Positions 44,407 to 52,331 of a stretch of 64,000 bases of DNA are shown here, in pieces; position 1 is the first letter of the stretch; the number at the start of each line of letters is the position of its first letter. The DNA lies in assembly GCF_020386615.1 (NCBI RefSeq), contig NZ_CP077769.1:1302001-1366000 (forward strand), given 5' to 3'. The position numbers were made by a program, and so were the translations under genes. Origin of the DNA: Chitinophaga pendula. Lineage in GTDB: Bacteria; Bacteroidota; Bacteroidia; Chitinophagales; Chitinophagaceae. The notes below the pieces were generated by a model. The model was given only the letters and a program-made list of their open reading frames with translations, did no database searches and was not told where the DNA came from.

Positions 44407-45294
44407 TTAAGGGCTTCGGTGTTGGCGTTGGTGTTGTTGCTTTTGGTGTCCGCCTATATTGAGTATCCAATCGTTGAGGTCTTGGTAGGGGAAGTATAGT
44501 TTTCGTTCGTCACTGAATTTTTGGCAGTCGGTTGTTAATGCCAGCTTAGTATATTTATCTCCTGATTTATCATTGTCCAGGTACAGAAGAACGCGATCAT
44601 GCGCTGACATTCTGGGTATATTTCTATCGAAGAAAGAGAGTGAGTTTAGGATTAGGTAGTTGGTCGTATTCTTCGGTTCATCCTTGTGCATTGCACGATG
44701 AGTGAGGAAGTTGAAGAAGCCTTCAAATACGCCTAATTGCTTAGCTTTATTGTCGATAAATGTAGACATTTTAGGGGCGCTGCTGGCCTTGATATACTTG
44801 TTGCGCAGCTCATATCCGCCAGCGTCATTTTTGAACCCTAACGCGAAGTAATTTTTCCCTTTGAGTTGGTAATTTATTTCCTTCAGATAACGTTCAGCGA
44901 TATCAATCGGGATTCCTCGTTGACGTACATAATGAATCAGTGGGATAGATGTGATAGGTTTAACTTGAATGATCCTTATTTCACCGTCGACAGGTGATGC
45001 TAAGTGTGGCACGGTTGGCCTGGCCGTCAGTGTGTTTGCATCCAGTTTTTGCAAGAATTCTTTAACAGTACATTGATGGTATTGGATGCCAAAATCAATG
45101 ATATTGCCACTGTTGCCACTTCCCCAGTCTTTCCATTTATTGATTGTTCTATTTATCTTGAAAGAGGGTGTCCTTTCGTCTGGTCGTAGCGGGGATAAAT
45201 ACCAGTAATGAGGCTCGGAAATTTTTGTCGGCTGATGACCCAATCTGGCTAGGTAGTCAACCATATCTATGTTTTTTGCTTGCTCAATAGTCAT
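44407..45294 (-). CDS. Toprim/primase-like protein of the ICE
   Basis: This 295-aa protein has a CHC2-like N-terminal segment (YWYLSPLRPDERTPSFKINRTINKWKDW, written here as family pattern; the Cys ligands are missing). A linker and a Toprim-like domain follow, with FEGFFNFLTH (acidic motif 1) and LLYLDNDKSGD (DxD motif 2, about residues 238-248). Such proteins accompany transferred DNA and prime its second strand. The C-terminal end is His/Gln-rich. It is the first gene on the minus strand upstream of the candidate oriT. Confidence 0.8.
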   Translation of the reverse strand: MTIEQAKNIDMVDYLARLGHQPTKISEPHYWYLSPLRPDERTPSFKINRTINKWKDWGSGNSGNIIDFGIQYHQCTVKEFLQKLDANTLTARPTVPHLASPVDGEIRIIQVKPITSIPLIHYVRQRGIPIDIAERYLKEINYQLKGKNYFALGFKNDAGGYELRNKYIKASSAPKMSTFIDNKAKQLGVFEGFFNFLTHRAMHKDEPKNTTNYLILNSLSFFDRNIPRMSAHDRVLLYLDNDKSGDKYTKLALTTDCQKFSDERKLYFPYQDLNDWILNIGGHQKQQHQRQHRSP

Positions 45295-45459
45295 AACTCA
45301 CATTTTTCAATACACAAAGCAATTTTCAATACAAAAGTAAATATGTCTCACATCTGAAGTCATACTAGTGCAAAGAAGGAAGTAGGTAAATGTGTCGATT
45401 GGTGATCGCTGATAATAATTTTACAGTGAAAGAATATTGTTAATAAAAAACAAGTGAGT

Positions 45460-45735
45460 ATGTTAAGTGCAAAAGATATAGCTGTGATTTTTGAGACATT
45501 ACTCGCCTCTCCTGGAATGGGCGATACGGTAAAAGTCAGCCTGGTACAACCCAGGAGATTAATTTTGCTATTGGCGAAAGTAATTGAGGTAGGCTTAACG
45601 AGCCGTGAAGATGTTTTGCTTGCGAGCATGGACGTGACAACCGTTGAATCTATAAAAGGGTTGGCGGAAGAGCTGTTAAAGAAAGCGGGTTTGACAGAAT
45701 TAAATGAAAAAATTTCTTTGTTAACGCAGAAATGA
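45460..45735 (+). CDS. Hypothetical small ICE protein
   Basis: This 91-aa protein (MLSAKDIAVIFETLLASPG) is helical with a hydrophobic middle (RRLILLLAKVIEVGL) and a charged end. I recognise no family. GTG at 45454 is an alternative start. It is divergent from the primase-like gene and followed after 8 bases by a broken small gene on the same strand. In elements of this kind such genes are of unknown function. Confidence 0.6.
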   Translation: MLSAKDIAVIFETLLASPGMGDTVKVSLVQPRRLILLLAKVIEVGLTSREDVLLASMDVTTVESIKGLAEELLKKAGLTELNEKISLLTQK

Positions 45736-45743
45736 GGGGAAGC

Positions 45744-46084
45744 ATGGAAACTAATGTGCTAACATGGAGTAAAGCTTTGCAAATGGGATTGCATATACAA
45801 GACTACCCTTATACAACTACGCTTGTACCTACGGGCATAGTGGTAGCTCGCCTGGATTTTAAGATTTGGGCTAAGAAGATTATGGGATAAACGGATATTT
45901 CTCGCAACGCGGAGGTTTAAGGTTTCAAGTGACTGTATTTCTTAATAAACAGTTTAACAACTATCAACTGAATAGCGAGGCTATAGATTTTGCATCATGC
46001 CCGGTTAATAGCTTATATGAATTGAACATAGGGGTGCGCAGGGAACGGCCATACCTGGAAGGTCTCCAATGTTTGGAGGTATAG
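45744..46084 (+). pseudogene. Small ICE gene broken by a -1 frameshift
   Basis: ATG 45744 opens 48 codons ending LDFKIWAKKIMG at 45890. The -1 frame, open from 45875, continues with a well-formed protein: DYGINGYFSQRGGLRFQV and later DFASCPVNSLYELNIG, stopping at 46084. Joined near AAGAAG (45872-45880) they make one protein of about 113 residues (KIWAKK-DYGINGYF), and both parts look like one domain. A lost base or an assembly error is the simplest reason; no classic slippery heptamer is present. Family unknown. Confidence 0.7.
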
Positions 46085-46111
46085 CTTCCATCTTTTCGAC
46101 TGGGTTAACAG

Positions 46112-46159
46112 AAAAGCCGTTATTCATTCAGATGTTGCTGATTGGAAAACGGCTTTTTT
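46112..46159 (+). terminator. Putative intrinsic terminator
   Basis: The arms AAAAGCCGTT (46112-46121) and AACGGCTTTT (46148-46157) are perfect over 10 bp with a 26-base loop and a T-run. It lies just after the broken small gene and before a convergent minus-strand gene, so it may act both ways. Confidence 0.65.
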
Positions 46160-46201
46160 ACCTAAAGAATTGGTCAGAAATATTGTGCTATAATGTTCTT
46201 A

Positions 46202-46519
46202 TTACTCCCATCCACTTTTGAAAACTTCAAACAATTCTCGTTCTGCATCAGGTATTTCTTCGTGGATCGAATGGGTATGACCAATATATAATTGAAATTT
46301 GATTTTCCCTTCAATCTTCCTTTCTATGAAGAAGAAAACACTTAGATAGATATGAAAGGCGATAATATCTTTCCTATCTACAAAATCGTCGATAAAGTAC
46401 TGTCGTTGGTGGGCTGTAAGGGCCTCCTGGAAGGGTAACCGTTTTGCCGAATGCTGGAATGCTTTAAAGGCATTTTTACAGAATACATCGTATCCTTTAC
46501 TTTTTTTATCGATGGGCAT
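46202..46519 (-). CDS. Hypothetical ICE protein
   Basis: This 105-aa protein starts MPIDKKSKGYDVFCKNAFKAF. Its middle has an aromatic beta-rich stretch (HIYLSVFFFIERKIEG) and the end is acidic (EEIPDAERELFEVF). No family recognised. The start at 46519 is chosen over 46609 because the earlier residues look non-coding. It lies at the 3' end of a leftward series of small element genes. Confidence 0.55.
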   Translation of the reverse strand: MPIDKKSKGYDVFCKNAFKAFQHSAKRLPFQEALTAHQRQYFIDDFVDRKDIIAFHIYLSVFFFIERKIEGKIKFQLYIGHTHSIHEEIPDAERELFEVFKSGWE

Positions 46520-46624
46520 ATGAAAATTTTTTGAAGATGAAAAAATGGGTGCGTGCTTGGGGATGGCTGATTTGGTTTCTGGTATGCCTTTCTTGTGTAA
46601 GAAAAGCATACCAGATAATAAGTA

Positions 46625-46933
46625 CTAAGAAAGAAGCGTGTAAGCGGCAATAATCTTCTTACTCATTGCCTCCGCTTCTGTTATACGGTGTTGATTTAAG
46701 TCTGGATGCCATTGTCGGATAAGTTGGCGGAAGGCAGCTTTAACTTCGGCGGCGGATGCTCCGGTTTTAATACCGAGTATTTCATATGGGGTTTGTGCAA
46801 CCTCTTTGATTATTAATGTAGCATCGTCTTTGCTCATCCGTTGTTTAAAGGTTTCCCGCCATTGATCAGGACTACCGAAACCGCTGTCTGTATTGTACGT
46901 TTTATAACCATCGAGAAAGCTTTTCTTTGCCAT
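46625..46933 (-). CDS. J-domain protein
   Basis: This 102-aa protein ends in a J-domain (about residues 45-102). [21 protein letters not shown] precedes the essential HPD in [13 protein letters not shown]. The N-terminal 40 residues are not conserved with DnaJ, and Gly/Phe and zinc domains are absent. Such a protein would recruit a DnaK-type chaperone to a specific target. It starts 3 bases downstream of the SWIM-protein gene stop, so they share a transcript. Confidence 0.85.
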   Translation of the reverse strand: MAKKSFLDGYKTYNTDSGFGSPDQWRETFKQRMSKDDATLIIKEVAQTPYEILGIKTGASAAEVKAAFRQLIRQWHPDLNQHRITEAEAMSKKIIAAYTLLS

Positions 46934-46936
46934 TGT

Positions 46937-47179
46937 TTATTGATTTATGAGGTTTACTTCAAATGGTTTACAGTGACCAGGAAGCCCAAGGGCAATAAGA
47001 TGTTTGCAGTTCCGATGTACCCGCCATCCAGGGCAACTACAGCCCCAATACCTACTTTTTTTGTTCTGTGAGATAGTATAAAGCCGGTTGGATGATTCAC
47101 TTTTTAAATTAAAACGATTCTCCCATTGTGAGTTGTCGGGAAGCGCCATATGAGGCCGCACATATATTGTAGGTTTCAT
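46937..47179 (-). CDS. Small SWIM zinc-finger protein
   Basis: This 80-aa protein has a SWIM motif C-x-C-x(n)-C-x-H visible as CSCPGWRVHRNCKHL (about 47-61). SWIM fingers bind DNA or proteins. The leading 45 residues are basic and polar. It belongs to the leftward series of element genes, with the J-domain gene 3 bases downstream. A second, larger SWIM protein occurs at 56.8 kb of the same element. Confidence 0.85.
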   Translation of the reverse strand: MKPTIYVRPHMALPDNSQWENRFNLKSESSNRLYTISQNKKSRYWGCSCPGWRVHRNCKHLIALGLPGHCKPFEVNLINQ

Positions 47180-47190
47180 TTGTGTTATAT

Positions 47191-47556
47191 TTAGTTGTTA
47201 GATGAGAAAATGAGATCGCAAGCGAGTTTGAACTTTACGCTGGTTTTTTCCTGTTTGGGGTATTGTTCTAAGCAGTGAACGGTATATAGTGCCAGCATAC
47301 CATCAAAAAGCTGATCGGAAAATAATTTGGATGATTGCGTTAGTTTCTTGTCGTAGTAGATGATTATCCGCTTAGCTTCGGTGGCATAGGAAATCCAATC
47401 GTATGGGCCAATGATGGGATTTTCTTTCCATTGTTTACAAAAGTCAACCGGATCGGAGGTTATGATGTCACATAGATATTTTGTGAACTCCAAATAGCCC
47501 GGTATTTCTTCGGGCAAAAGTTCTGAGAGTAGCTTTGCTTTTTGTACGTTGTTCAT
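47191..47556 (-). CDS. Conserved hypothetical ICE protein
   Basis: This 121-aa helical protein starts MNNVQKAKLLSELLPEEIP, a start I recall from other Bacteroidota element proteins of unknown function. ATG at 47574 is an alternative, giving six more residues. The GPYDWISYATEAKRIIIYYDKK segment is well conserved-looking but not assigned. It lies 11 bases before the SWIM gene on the same strand. Confidence 0.65.
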   Translation of the reverse strand: MNNVQKAKLLSELLPEEIPGYLEFTKYLCDIITSDPVDFCKQWKENPIIGPYDWISYATEAKRIIIYYDKKLTQSSKLFSDQLFDGMLALYTVHCLEQYPKQEKTSVKFKLACDLIFSSNN

Positions 47557-47626
47557 TTTGAAAAGTGAGGTCATGTTAGAAAATTTGAGGTGAAAGAATG
47601 AGCGCGAAGATTGTTCCGCGCTGTTA

Positions 47627-48061
47627 TTATTTTAAGTACCCTTGTTGTTGGATATTGGCTAACCATTGGTTAGCGCATAAAGTATGATCGACTTGTAGGG
47701 CTGGCCAATACCGGGTGATGACGTTGTTTTCAATGATTATGCTATCTTGATTGATACCCGTATTGTCCTGGCGGAACATTTGGGGGATGATAACCAGTCT
47801 CTTTATTTCCTTTGACGCTGTCCTTCCATCTATGACTATAAATCTCATTTCGGGGTCCCGTTGTATTACGGTGGCCTCTTGGTGATAGTGGCATAAGCTG
47901 ATAAGTTTAGCCTCGCCGGATTCAGTAGTGATCATGGTGTCTAATAACTCGACGGTAAGCGGCATAAATTGTTTTGCTTCGATCTTGATATATTCCATGT
48001 TACCAAGGCGTTTAAGTATTTCGCTGAATATTTTAGTTGCTGCTTGATTTAGCTTTCTCAT
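47627..48061 (-). CDS. DUF6908-like ICE protein
   Basis: This 144-aa protein starts MRKLNQAATKIFSEILKRL. It has a RDPEMRFIV and FRQDNTGINQDSII pattern that resembles DUF6908 proteins of Bacteroidota elements, which have no known function. Secondary structure looks alpha at the start then beta. It is one of the leftward small-gene series; no regulatory feature is seen. Confidence 0.6.
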   Translation of the reverse strand: MRKLNQAATKIFSEILKRLGNMEYIKIEAKQFMPLTVELLDTMITTESGEAKLISLCHYHQEATVIQRDPEMRFIVIDGRTASKEIKRLVIIPQMFRQDNTGINQDSIIIENNVITRYWPALQVDHTLCANQWLANIQQQGYLK

Positions 48062-48131
48062 GGTGATTCATTTTTCTTTGTAGTTAAAGGAGGGGGCAAA
48101 CGGAGTGGGAATTCCACTCCGTTAATTTTTA

Positions 48132-48605
48132 TTACTCATCAAGTGCTTTTCTGTTTTTTCCGTATACGGTTTGAGAGCCATATTTTGCCCGGATTTTTTC
48201 GAGTGGAGCGCCGTTACTACGTACTTTAAATGCTTCATTGCGATAGAACCAAGCAATCTTTTTTTTGGCGAAGGTGTATCCTGCGTCTCGAAGTACCTTG
48301 TGTACCGGCTTTGTGTCACCGGTGACCCATATCCAATTGCCAACCAATTCAATGATAATACCTGGTAGGTGAATGATTTTTTCAATCTGGCTGCGGTATT
48401 CTTCGGATAGTTTTAATTCTTGATTTATTTGTTCTTCTGTCATTCCCGAACCCTTGGCAATGAAGGCACAAGCAAAAGCATATTCTTTATTTATCTCCTG
48501 CATGGTGGCGGTATCTCCGCCCATATCGGGGTGGTGCTCTTTTGCCAGTTCTCGGTAAAGTGTTTTTACTTCGTCTAATGATTTACAATTATTAAAGTAT
48601 TTCAT
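48132..48605 (-). CDS. J-domain protein, N-terminal J and C-terminal element domain
   Basis: This 157-aa protein begins with a short J-domain (about 1-55) with HPD in LAKEHHPDMGGDTATMQ. The C-terminal half has ELVGNWIWVTGDT and LRDAGYTFAKKKIAWFYR. I recall this combination from Bacteroidota mobile-element DnaJ-like proteins, in which the second half resembles a small beta-rich domain of unknown role. It is the second J-domain protein in the element. It lies 11 bases after the stop of the next upstream small gene. Confidence 0.82.
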   Translation of the reverse strand: MKYFNNCKSLDEVKTLYRELAKEHHPDMGGDTATMQEINKEYAFACAFIAKGSGMTEEQINQELKLSEEYRSQIEKIIHLPGIIIELVGNWIWVTGDTKPVHKVLRDAGYTFAKKKIAWFYRNEAFKVRSNGAPLEKIRAKYGSQTVYGKNRKALDE

Positions 48606-48616
48606 GGCTGATTTCT

Positions 48617-48820
48617 TTAGAAGTTAAAAAGCGTAAAGTTTTTGGATGCCATTGGCTTGCTGTGCCGTGTACTATGTTTTGCATGTAAATACCCAACGGC
48701 GATATCATCATTTTTCAGAATTACCCATGCGGACAGTAGGGCTTTTGAACGGTTCGTATGTCGGCGGCGTTGGATCTCCCAGGACATGCGCATTAATCTG
48801 CTTAGTGTTGTCGTATTCAT
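48617..48820 (-). CDS. Small conserved ICE protein
   Basis: This 67-aa basic protein starts MNTTTLSRLMRMSWEIQRRR and has SKALLSAWVILKNDDIAVGYL. This pattern, a helix with W and then an SxALxxAW segment, recurs in short Bacteroidota element proteins of unknown function. The start at 48820 is chosen because upstream codons in the same frame overlap the next gene. It could bind nucleic acid, given its charge. Confidence 0.65.
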   Translation of the reverse strand: MNTTTLSRLMRMSWEIQRRRHTNRSKALLSAWVILKNDDIAVGYLHAKHSTRHSKPMASKNFTLFNF

Positions 48821-48875
48821 GTGTGAAATGTTTAGAGGGAAAGAAAATTCCGGGTGGCTATTTCCGGCGATGTGT

Positions 48876-49118
48876 CTAGGGGTTTTGTAATAATGCAGTA
48901 AGTTTTTGCTTAACGGCATTGGCTGTCTCTCCCTCCCACGTTTGGGCATGCGAAAGAAAAATGAGTACAATACTACGGGCGCTTAATTCGAAAAAATGAT
49001 CGTCGATACTGTTGAGTGTTTCCATCGCTGCCAGGTATGGTTTGGCGGTATAAATAACATCCTGCCAATCTTCGCGGATAAGTTTTGCGATTTCTGATAA
49101 ATTGTTTGGAATTTGCAT
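48876..49118 (-). CDS. Small conserved ICE protein
   Basis: This 80-aa acidic helical protein starts MQIPNNLSEIAKLIREDWQDV and contains YLAAMETLNSIDDHF and SHAQTWEGETANAVKQKL. I recall similar short proteins in Bacteroidota ICEs; function unknown. It is the first gene of the leftward series, so its promoter should lie within 49119-49320, where a long inverted repeat is found. Confidence 0.65.
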   Translation of the reverse strand: MQIPNNLSEIAKLIREDWQDVIYTAKPYLAAMETLNSIDDHFFELSARSIVLIFLSHAQTWEGETANAVKQKLTALLQNP

Positions 49119-49193
49119 AGCGAAAAATTTTTTAGTTAATGATGACGGCTTGTTTTGTAGGCCGCTTTCTTTTTTTTCGCACGCAAAGCGTTT

Positions 49194-49319
49194 TAGTGTT
49201 TTAGGGGGGCAATCGAACTGCCTGCCAGAAAAAAATACTACCCGAGGCCCGTAATAATAAAAACTAACGAGGGTGGAGATTTTTTTCCAGGGCTGTTCTA
49301 TTGCCCCCCTAAAACAGTA
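49194..49319. repeat. Long inverted-repeat pair bounding a 126-bp segment
   Basis: The arms TAGTGTTTTAGGGGGGCAAT (49194-49213) and the reverse-complementary segment at 49300-49319 match at 19 of 20 positions. The inner 16 (from GTTTTAGGGGGGCAAT, 49198) are perfect. The centre of 86 bases has no open frame. It could be a MITE-like remnant, a structured RNA leader of the leftward operon, or a protein-binding site. No target-site duplication is clear. Confidence 0.8.
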
Positions 49320-49764
49320 CATCCATTGAAAACTCTATGAAGTCGGTATGGGTATCGTGTATAAATGGAAACTGATATAGGTAGTAAACTGCTTTATTAG
49401 GCAGGTAGTTATATTATGGAAAAAGGGAGTAGAGACCAAAATGTACAAGAGTGCGACGCAACGGAGGTGTAATAGGATGATGTAAGGTGATGCACTTAAA
49501 AACCAATAACAACACGCTGAAATTATTTGTCAATGTAAATAGTTATAAATTATTTATTTGTAAGGTTATTATTTAATGATATGCTTGATAAATATGTGAA
49601 GGATTGTTCTGAGGGTATGGATATTTAAATGATCAGAGTTTAGTAAATTTATACAGGTGTCATATACACACAAAAAACCTTATTCTTCAATAACCATTTA
49701 AACCTCGAAATTTGCCAACATTTCACTTGTAGGGAATATCATTTATCATTTAAACCTTCTCTGT
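49320..49764. promoter_or_regulatory. Divergent promoter region before the AraC-type gene
   Basis: This A+T-rich stretch separates leftward element genes from the rightward cargo. CATTTAAACCT occurs twice (49695-49705 and 49747-49757), 52 bases apart, just before the AraC-type start. These are candidate binding sites for that regulator. No exact promoter match is seen. Confidence 0.5.
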
Positions 49765-50757
49765 ATGTTTATTTTATCCGAACAAACGAACGGAATAGTT
49801 AGCTTTATGCCAAACAATCACCAGGGTTTTCCCCAACCTTATATCCCTGGAAGTGAAGCTTTCCAATCACATAATGCCTTTGGAGCTTTTTATTACCAAG
49901 AAGCCCGACAAAAGCAGTATACCATCTGGCGAAGCACCTATCAGCCTTATTCAGACCTGTCATTGCGGGTAAAGAGAAATAGGAGATGGCTTGGCTTTAG
50001 GTTAATGTTAAAAAAACATATTGCACATATAATACTGGGTAGACCTATCGGGATTATGCAAGGGCAGTTGCACTTCGCATATTCTCCTAAAACAGATGTT
50101 GTACTTCAACTGAAAGGAAATGAAATTTATGAGGTGGTTGATATGGAGTTATCCCCTACTTTGTTTAAGCAAATAGCGTGCAAGGGGCGTGCTGTTGAAG
50201 CATTTGCAGCTATGATAGGTGCTGATAGACCGGTATGGATTTCGGAGCTGCCGGTATGGGGTAGTTATGCCATATTGGAGGGGATGGAGTTTTTGCTGCA
50301 AGACCCTACAAAAGAGAATATAGCATTGGAAATTGTCCAACAGGTGGTTAATGTCCATTTGAAAAATAGGAGCCATGAAAAGAAAGTTACACATGACCAG
50401 GTGGAAAATTTGTACTTCGTCAGAGAGATGATCCAAAAAAGATTCCCTGAGTCGATGACCTTACGCCAATGGGCAAAACACACCGGTATGAATACCACAT
50501 ATTTTAAATATAAATTCAGACAGGTGTTTGGCATAACCCCTTATCGATATTTAACCTATGAACGTATTAGGGCCGCAAAAAAAATAATGTTGTCAGATCC
50601 TCAGTTATCGCTTGCTGATGTGGCCAGGTTATGCGGTTTTCGGACTTACAATAATCTACGAAGGGCATTTTATCCAGTGGAGAAGGCAAAGCTGTCGGCG
50701 TGGCGGGATAGGAATTATGCTTTTGGAGATGTTCTGAAACACCGAATGTGTCAATAA
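49765..50757 (+). CDS. AraC-family transcription regulator
   Basis: This 330-aa protein has an N-terminal domain without recognisable sensor motifs (about 1-210) and a C-terminal AraC double HTH (about 215-310). MTLRQWAKHTGMNTTYFKYKFRQ is the first HTH, and SLADVARLCGFRTYNNLRRAF the second. It probably controls cargo or transfer genes of the element. Two copies of CATTTAAACCT just upstream could serve autoregulation, which is inference. It is the first rightward gene after the divergent promoter region. Confidence 0.85.
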   Translation: MFILSEQTNGIVSFMPNNHQGFPQPYIPGSEAFQSHNAFGAFYYQEARQKQYTIWRSTYQPYSDLSLRVKRNRRWLGFRLMLKKHIAHIILGRPIGIMQGQLHFAYSPKTDVVLQLKGNEIYEVVDMELSPTLFKQIACKGRAVEAFAAMIGADRPVWISELPVWGSYAILEGMEFLLQDPTKENIALEIVQQVVNVHLKNRSHEKKVTHDQVENLYFVREMIQKRFPESMTLRQWAKHTGMNTTYFKYKFRQVFGITPYRYLTYERIRAAKKIMLSDPQLSLADVARLCGFRTYNNLRRAFYPVEKAKLSAWRDRNYAFGDVLKHRMCQ

Positions 50758-51066
50758 GGCAATTTTTTTGATACATAGGAATTTGCATTACTGCCTATAG
50801 ATAAAAGTACCTTTACGTTTTTGTAAATATTCAGCAGCTTGAAAAAAAGTAGCAGCGGAATAGCGGTACATGGATAAGATGCCTTTTGGATGACCGATCG
50901 GGGATTATTTATGTTTAGTCATCTATCCAATAAGCAGGAATGGCCGGTTACTGCGGGAGGGCAGAATTCCATGAGAACGTCTATCTCCGCCGAATTTTTA
51001 AAAAAAATGGTTGACTTTGTCTTGTTTTGGTTGACTTTTACTATATTGTGTATAAAATTAAATGAT
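50758..51066. other. Intergenic region before the XRE genes
   Basis: No credible gene lies here; an in-frame extension of the first XRE gene to 50890 has no family similarity. TTGACTTT occurs twice (51011-51018 and 51031-51038). TATATTGTGTATAAA follows about 10 bases after the second, so a promoter close to the XRE start is likely, but spacing fits no consensus exactly. Confidence 0.45.
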
Positions 51067-51480
51067 ATGAATACTGGTTCTCCAGAGACTTACAGTTCCA
51101 GGCATCACGGGATGAACATTCAAAAAATTAGGGTCTATATGAATGTTAAACAGCAAACCCTTGCCCATGAACTAGGTATATCGCAGCAAGGAATTTCAAA
51201 CTTGGAAAAGCAACCCAATATTGATGACGATATGTTAGGGAAAGTGGCGGATGTATTGGGTGTGTCCCTAGAAATGATCAAGCAATTTGACGAAAAGAAC
51301 GTAATTAATAATATTAATAATGTTCGGGATTGTAACTTTTCGGATAACTCTATCAACTCCGTGGCAGGTACATTTAATCCGGTGGAAAAGATCGTAGAGC
51401 TGTATGAAAGACTGCTTGCGAGCGAAAAAGAAAAAGTAGAACTTTTAAAATATAAAGACGATAACAATAAATTAGCTTGA
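51067..51480 (+). CDS. XRE-family regulator 1 of a tandem set
   Basis: This 137-aa protein has an XRE HTH (about 17-72: QQTLAHELGISQQGISNLEKQPNI). A middle segment rich in Asn (NVINNINNVRDCNFSDNS) and a C-terminal coiled-coil-like tail (KIVELYERLLASEKEKVELL) follow. The start at 51067 is near a likely promoter; an upstream start at 50890 is unsupported. It stops one base before the next XRE gene and shares its layout, so they arose by duplication. The STAND gene lies 850 bases downstream. Confidence 0.85.
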   Translation: MNTGSPETYSSRHHGMNIQKIRVYMNVKQQTLAHELGISQQGISNLEKQPNIDDDMLGKVADVLGVSLEMIKQFDEKNVINNINNVRDCNFSDNSINSVAGTFNPVEKIVELYERLLASEKEKVELLKYKDDNNKLA

Positions 51481-51481
51481 T

Positions 51482-51898
51482 ATGGATAAAGCATTATTTT
51501 CTACCAATACTGTTCACATTGGCCGTAAAATTGAAAGAGTACGCAGGCTGAGAGGATTGTCACAAACTGAGCTTGGAGAACTACTTGGAATGTCAAAGCA
51601 GGCTGTTTCAAAGGCGGAGCAGACTGAAAAAATGGATGATGAGAAAATAAGAAAGTTTGCTGAAGCGTTGCAGGTTACTGAGGAGGGATTGAAAAGTTTT
51701 CACGAAGAACGTGTATTGTATAATACGATTAACTTTTATGACGCTAGCGGAGTATCTGCTTCTGGTATTTGCTCTAATAATATCGAAAACCTGAATACGT
51801 TCGATATTAATCAGGCAATTTCACTGTATGAGCGGCTGATAGCAGGAGAGAAGATGAAAGCAGAGAAGTCTAAAAATAAGAAATCGACTGATCAATGA
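51482..51898 (+). CDS. XRE-family regulator 2 of a tandem set
   Basis: This 138-aa protein has an XRE HTH (about 10-66: LSQTELGELLGMSKQAVSKAEQT). The middle motif VLYNTINFYDASGVSASG and tail ISLYERLIAGEKMKAEK match its neighbours. The stop overlaps the start of XRE gene 3 (ATGA at 51895), implying coupling. Three paralogues in line are unusual for simple repressor use and may form mixed oligomers; that is inference. Confidence 0.85.
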   Translation: MDKALFSTNTVHIGRKIERVRRLRGLSQTELGELLGMSKQAVSKAEQTEKMDDEKIRKFAEALQVTEEGLKSFHEERVLYNTINFYDASGVSASGICSNNIENLNTFDINQAISLYERLIAGEKMKAEKSKNKKSTDQ

Positions 51899-52284
51899 TT
51901 GTCACCTCTATGGCAACAGTTACAGGTTATATAGGACGAAGAATTGGTGATATCCGTCGGTTACGAGGTATTAGTGAAGAGGACTTCGCTAATTCTTTAC
52001 ACATATCCGTTCAAGATATAGGTATAATTGAACAAGCTAAAGAAATTGATCTTGGCAGAATCAAGGACATTGCCGTAGCTTTAGGGGTGACAGCCGAAGG
52101 CTTGTTAGGTTTTAACGATGAGAGAATACAAATAAATACGGTTAATTTCTACGAAGACTGTGGTGTAAATGTAAATACTGTAGCAAACAATTTTCAAAAT
52201 ACAGAGAACAGCTATTACGAAGAGATTCATCAATCACTTCGGCAAATCCTTCAGAAACTGGAAACCCTGGTCAGCAAAAAATAA
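51895..52284 (+). CDS. XRE-family regulator 3 of a tandem set (degenerate HTH)
   Basis: This 129-aa paralogue keeps the domain order of the first two. Its HTH (SEEDFANSLHISVQDIGIIEQA) has lost several usual recognition-helix residues, so DNA binding may be weak. The middle motif RIQINTVNFYEDCGVNVNT closely matches RVLYNTINFYDASGVS of gene 2, with a shorter tail (QSLRQILQKLETLV). ATG 51910 is another possible start. It ends 47 bases before the STAND gene, so the three may control that gene. Confidence 0.78.
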   Translation: MIVTSMATVTGYIGRRIGDIRRLRGISEEDFANSLHISVQDIGIIEQAKEIDLGRIKDIAVALGVTAEGLLGFNDERIQINTVNFYEDCGVNVNTVANNFQNTENSYYEEIHQSLRQILQKLETLVSKK

Positions 52285-52331
52285 ATAATTTTTTGTATAT
52301 TTAATCATTAGCTCCCCGAAATATCTGTATT

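Noticed and set aside
44225..44470. 81-aa frame antisense-free region near the oriT candidate
   Set aside because: It overlaps the 3' end of the primase-like gene and contains low-complexity Thr/Pro; looks non-coding.
50890..51066. N-terminal extension of the first XRE gene
   Set aside because: 59 extra residues resemble no XRE protein and precede a probable promoter; the start at 51067 is preferred.
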